NCBI GenBank assembly: GCA_964387645.1
Contig: CAYLYM010000140.1
Coordinates: 1-9,536, forward strand
DNA length: 9,536 nucleotides
Reading direction: 5' to 3'
Origin: CAYLYM01 sp964387645
Lineage (GTDB): Bacteria; Calditrichota; Calditrichia; RBG-13-44-9
Numbering within the stretch: position 1 is the stretch's first letter; the number at the start of each line of letters is the position of its first letter. The notes beneath the pieces were generated by a model. It searched no databases. It was not told the origin of the DNA and was given only the letters and a program-made list of their open reading frames with translations. The position numbers and the translations under genes were made by a program. Below, piece after piece: positions 7,265-9,536 of the stretch.

Positions 7265-8299
7265 ATGTATAAACAATTTTTCAGGAAACTTCTATTTTTA
7301 TTACCTCCCGAGACCATCCACGAACTGGTTGTTATGTGGCTAAAACTGCCCTTTTTTACTTCTATCCTGAGACCATTCTTTAACTTCGAACATCCTGCTC
7401 TGGAACGGGAAGTTTTTGGCTTAAAATTTAAGAATCCAGTAGGTCTGGCGGCAGGTTTCGATAAAAATGCTGAGGTGTTTGTGCAACTGAAAAATTTCGG
7501 GTTTGGTTTTATTGAGATCGGTACTGTGACTCCCCAACCCCAACCTGGAAATCCCAAACCTCGTATTTTCCGGTTGCCGGCTGATGAAGCCTTAATAAAT
7601 CGTATGGGATTCAATAACGATGGTGTTGAAGCGGTAGCCAGACGTTTGGAAAAAAAGCCCAAAGACTTAATTATCGGTGGAAATATTGGCAAGAATAAAG
7701 AAACCCCAAATGAAAAAGCAGTTAAAGATTATGAAATCTGTTTCCGTACACTTTTTGATTACGTTGATTTTTTTGTAGTAAATGTGAGTTCGCCGAATAC
7801 ACCCAATTTACGTGATCTTCAGGCAAGGGCTCCTTTAATGCAAATCCTTTCCCACCTGCAGAACCTTAATTTACAATATAGTAAAAGAAAACCCATATTG
7901 TTGAAAATAGCTCCAGATTTGAGTTATGGTCAAATTAATGAAATAATCCAGATAGTCCAGGAGACAGGTATTGATGGGTTAATTGCTACAAATACTACTA
8001 TTGGTAGAGATGGACTTTGTTCCCCGATGGATACCATATTTAAAATTGGATCTGGTGGATTAAGTGGTAAACCATTAAAAAAACGTGCGACCGACGTTAT
8101 TCGTTATATACATCAACAATCCAATGGATCTATTCCCATCATCGGAGTAGGGGGGATTCATTCACCCGAAGATGCGCTGGAAAAGTTCGAAGCAGGTGCT
8201 TCATTGGTTGAGATTTACACAGGCTTTATATATGAAGGTCCAACTCTGGTTAAACGAATAAATAAAGTGTTAATAAAGCAGACGAGGATCAATAATTGA
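7265..8299 (+). CDS. pyrD: Dihydroorotate dehydrogenase, class 2 (quinone-linked)
   Basis: PyrD catalyses the fourth step of de novo pyrimidine synthesis, oxidising dihydroorotate to orotate with FMN. The class 2 enzyme is membrane-associated and passes electrons to quinone. The class is shown by the N-terminal extension (about residues 1-40, MYKQFFRKLLFLLPPE with hydrophobic helices) and by the serine base: VNVSSPNTPNLRDLQ places catalytic Ser176, where class 1 enzymes have Cys. Other hallmarks are VGLAAGFDKNAE (59-70), IEIGTVTPQPQPGNPKPR (83-100), NRMGFNNDG (112-120), LLKIAPDL (212-219, Lys214), ATNTT (241-245), GGLSGKP (264-270), IIGVGGI (292-298) and YTGFIYEGP (318-326). At 344 residues it has the normal length (E. 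coli about 336). The start matches the family although no Shine-Dalgarno site is visible in the AT-rich leader. It stands alone, without other pyrimidine genes. Confidence 0.96.
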   Translation: MYKQFFRKLLFLLPPETIHELVVMWLKLPFFTSILRPFFNFEHPALEREVFGLKFKNPVGLAAGFDKNAEVFVQLKNFGFGFIEIGTVTPQPQPGNPKPRIFRLPADEALINRMGFNNDGVEAVARRLEKKPKDLIIGGNIGKNKETPNEKAVKDYEICFRTLFDYVDFFVVNVSSPNTPNLRDLQARAPLMQILSHLQNLNLQYSKRKPILLKIAPDLSYGQINEIIQIVQETGIDGLIATNTTIGRDGLCSPMDTIFKIGSGGLSGKPLKKRATDVIRYIHQQSNGSIPIIGVGGIHSPEDALEKFEAGASLVEIYTGFIYEGPTLVKRINKVLIKQTRINN

Positions 8300-8328
8300 T
8301 CTCTCTCAATTGAGATTATTTAATTTTT
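8291..8328 (+). terminator. Weak candidate terminator overlapping the pyrD stop
   Basis: ATCTC (8299-8303) can pair with GAGAT (8312-8316), and AATAAT (8291-8296) with ATTATT (8315-8320) in an alternative fold. TTTAATTTTT follows. The 12-nt palindrome TCTCAATTGAGA (8304-8315) lies inside it. The stem is short and AU-rich, so this is only suggestive. Confidence 0.3.
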
Positions 8329-8598
8329 GCCTTGTTTTTAAAATTTAACTCCGTCTAAATTATTTCAGGCAATCTTGTTCAAATTGTCGATCTAATATTG
8401 ATCCAGTAGTTCATTCTTTAGAAGAGACTGTTCCAAATTCTTTTTCTGCTTTATCTCAAAGAAAAGCCATACCTTGTTTAGGTCTAATTGATTTATGAAA
8501 AACTCTAATCAAATAACACAATTGGCCGATTTTTAATAATGAGTGGGAGGAAATTTTAATTGAGTTTGCGAGTCTGAAAAAAATGTTTAACCGGTACC
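8300..8598. other. Spacer between pyrD and the HDOD gene, with coding-like fragments
   Basis: The 299-nt spacer has no intact gene. On the minus strand 8508 to 8392 reads as 38 protein-like codons ending in TAG (for example DLNKVWLFFEIKQKKNLE) but has no start. On the plus strand ATG at 8495 opens 13 codons to TAA (8534-8536). A second frame then reads NEWEEILIEFASLKKMFNRY, ending in TGA at 8604-8606, inside the HDOD gene. A strong ribosome-like GGGAGG lies at 8545-8550 but is 48 nt from the HDOD start. Confidence 0.45.
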
Positions 8599-9453
8599 AT
8601 GATTGACGAGATTGTCCAGACCATCGATCGAATGCCGCGTATCTCTAATATTACCCTGCTCTTGCTGGATAGACTAATGGATGAAAATTTTACCGTTTCC
8701 GAGGTGGCAAAACTTATTGAACCAGATGTTTCATTGAGCAGCAGGCTTTTGCAAACCGTTAATTCTCCCTTTTTTGGTCTGTCACGAAAAATCACCTCAA
8801 TTCGCCTGGCTGTAACATTTTTTGGACGATTGAACATGCTCTCACTGATCATCATGGAAGGATTTAAAGATATTTTTTATGTTCCAATGCGTTTATATGA
8901 AAGACGTCCCGGAGAATTTTGGGAGCATTCCTTAAAAACAGCGCTTGCAGCGAAAGCTCTGGCTGAATGGTTGCCAGCAGGAGTTAATACTGATGTGGCC
9001 TACACGGCAGGATTATTACACGATATGGGAAAGGTGTGTATTTCTAAATTTGCAGAGGAGAATTTGTTTATTCAAATTAGTGAGTTGTTCAGTGATTTCA
9101 ACCTTAATCTTCTTGAGCAGGAAAGAAAATATTTTCAAGTAGATCATACAATCGTAGGCGAAGCTTTAGCAGATAAATGGAATTTACCAGATTACGTATG
9201 TATGGCTGTTCGATTTCATCATCATCCACAGATGGCCCTTGGTACATTTAGGTATCTTTCGACGATTGTATATTTGGCTAATATGATGGCAAAATTTTCC
9301 ACACCAGAGGCATTGGATGACTCCATCCTAGATCAGATGAATTCCATAGTCGCCTCCGTTTTTTTGAAGAAAGATTTTCCTTTCGAGAAGATTTTGTTGA
9401 AGTTTGAAGAAGAGTTTAAAAAAACTAGAAAGAGATTACAAGTCGCAATATAA
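8599..9453 (+). CDS. HDOD-domain signalling protein
   Basis: The protein of 284 residues is a stand-alone HDOD domain, a relative of HD and HD-GYP hydrolases used in bacterial regulation. The opening QTIDRMPRISNITLLLLDRL (7-26), EVAKLIEPDVSLSSRLLQTV (35-54) and NSPFFGLSRKITSIRLAVTF (55-74) match the helical HDOD signature. HD-like residues are retained: His110 in FWEHS, His141-Asp142 in LLHDMGK, His183 in DHTIVGEALA and the HHHP stretch (207-210). The later aspartate usual in catalytic HD enzymes appears as Asn in YLANMM. Many HDOD proteins have lost metal ligands, so activity is open. The ATG at 8599 has no nearby Shine-Dalgarno site, and the domain begins almost at residue 1. Coding-like sequence precedes it in other frames, so the N-terminus may be incomplete. 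No partner kinase or receiver gene is visible, and the target is unknown. Confidence 0.85.
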   Translation: MIDEIVQTIDRMPRISNITLLLLDRLMDENFTVSEVAKLIEPDVSLSSRLLQTVNSPFFGLSRKITSIRLAVTFFGRLNMLSLIIMEGFKDIFYVPMRLYERRPGEFWEHSLKTALAAKALAEWLPAGVNTDVAYTAGLLHDMGKVCISKFAEENLFIQISELFSDFNLNLLEQERKYFQVDHTIVGEALADKWNLPDYVCMAVRFHHHPQMALGTFRYLSTIVYLANMMAKFSTPEALDDSILDQMNSIVASVFLKKDFPFEKILLKFEEEFKKTRKRLQVAI

Positions 9454-9536
9454 TCCCAAATTACTCATTAGAAAATTAAGTTAAAAAAATCAGCATATTC
9501 AAACACATATTATTCTTGTAATTATAGGTTTATAAA
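9454..9536. other. AT-rich end of window
   Basis: I see no gene, terminator or promoter that can be supported in these 83 nt after the HDOD stop. Confidence 0.5.

Noticed and set aside
7240..7692. Minus-strand open frame of 150 codons across the start of pyrD
   Set aside because: pyrD on the plus strand is unambiguous in this stretch, and the antisense product has no recognisable motif.

Overview
The window is a moderately AT-rich bacterial chromosomal segment. It carries seven recognisable genes, mostly housekeeping. The first gene is a peptidase of family M49 (dipeptidyl peptidase III) with the short zinc motif HEISH instead of the usual HEXXGH. From memory, the characterised enzyme with HEISH comes from Caldithrix abyssi. 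Together with the AT-rich spacers and mixed use of Shine-Dalgarno sites, this tentatively suggests a Calditrichota or broader FCB-group bacterium. No rRNA, tRNA or marker gene is present to confirm that. I see no insertion sequence, phage gene, CRISPR array or defence system.

Layout. (1) Positions 1-2635, plus strand: the 3' part of the DPP III gene, then dusA (tRNA-dihydrouridine synthase A) 7 nt downstream, probably co-transcribed. (2) Positions 2636-3309: a long convergent spacer. Its minus strand holds two protein-like open stretches in one frame, separated by a single TGA and lacking a good start. They end just before a good minus-strand intrinsic terminator, so this looks like a decayed or unusual small gene downstream of htpG. 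(3) Positions 3310-5178, minus strand: htpG, the bacterial Hsp90, with a strong ribosome site that selects the second of two nearby ATGs. (4) Positions 5435-6996, plus strand: a MenI/YdiI-like hotdog thioesterase divergent from htpG, then a YdjM-family membrane metal-dependent hydrolase. (5) Positions 7265-8299, plus strand: pyrD, class 2 quinone-linked dihydroorotate dehydrogenase. (6) Positions 8300-9453: a spacer followed by an HDOD-domain regulator. Coding-like sequence runs into the start of this last gene in other frames, which suggests a longer ancestral N-terminus or a short coupled upstream reading frame.

The genes do not form one pathway. They cover peptide turnover, tRNA modification, protein folding, acyl-CoA hydrolysis (possibly menaquinone synthesis), pyrimidine synthesis and signalling. 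One loose link is that class 2 PyrD passes electrons to quinone while MenI acts in menaquinone synthesis. I did not find a convincing new multi-gene system. The observations most worth checking are the unusual M49 zinc motif, the broken minus-strand frame behind htpG, and the frame structure upstream of the HDOD gene.
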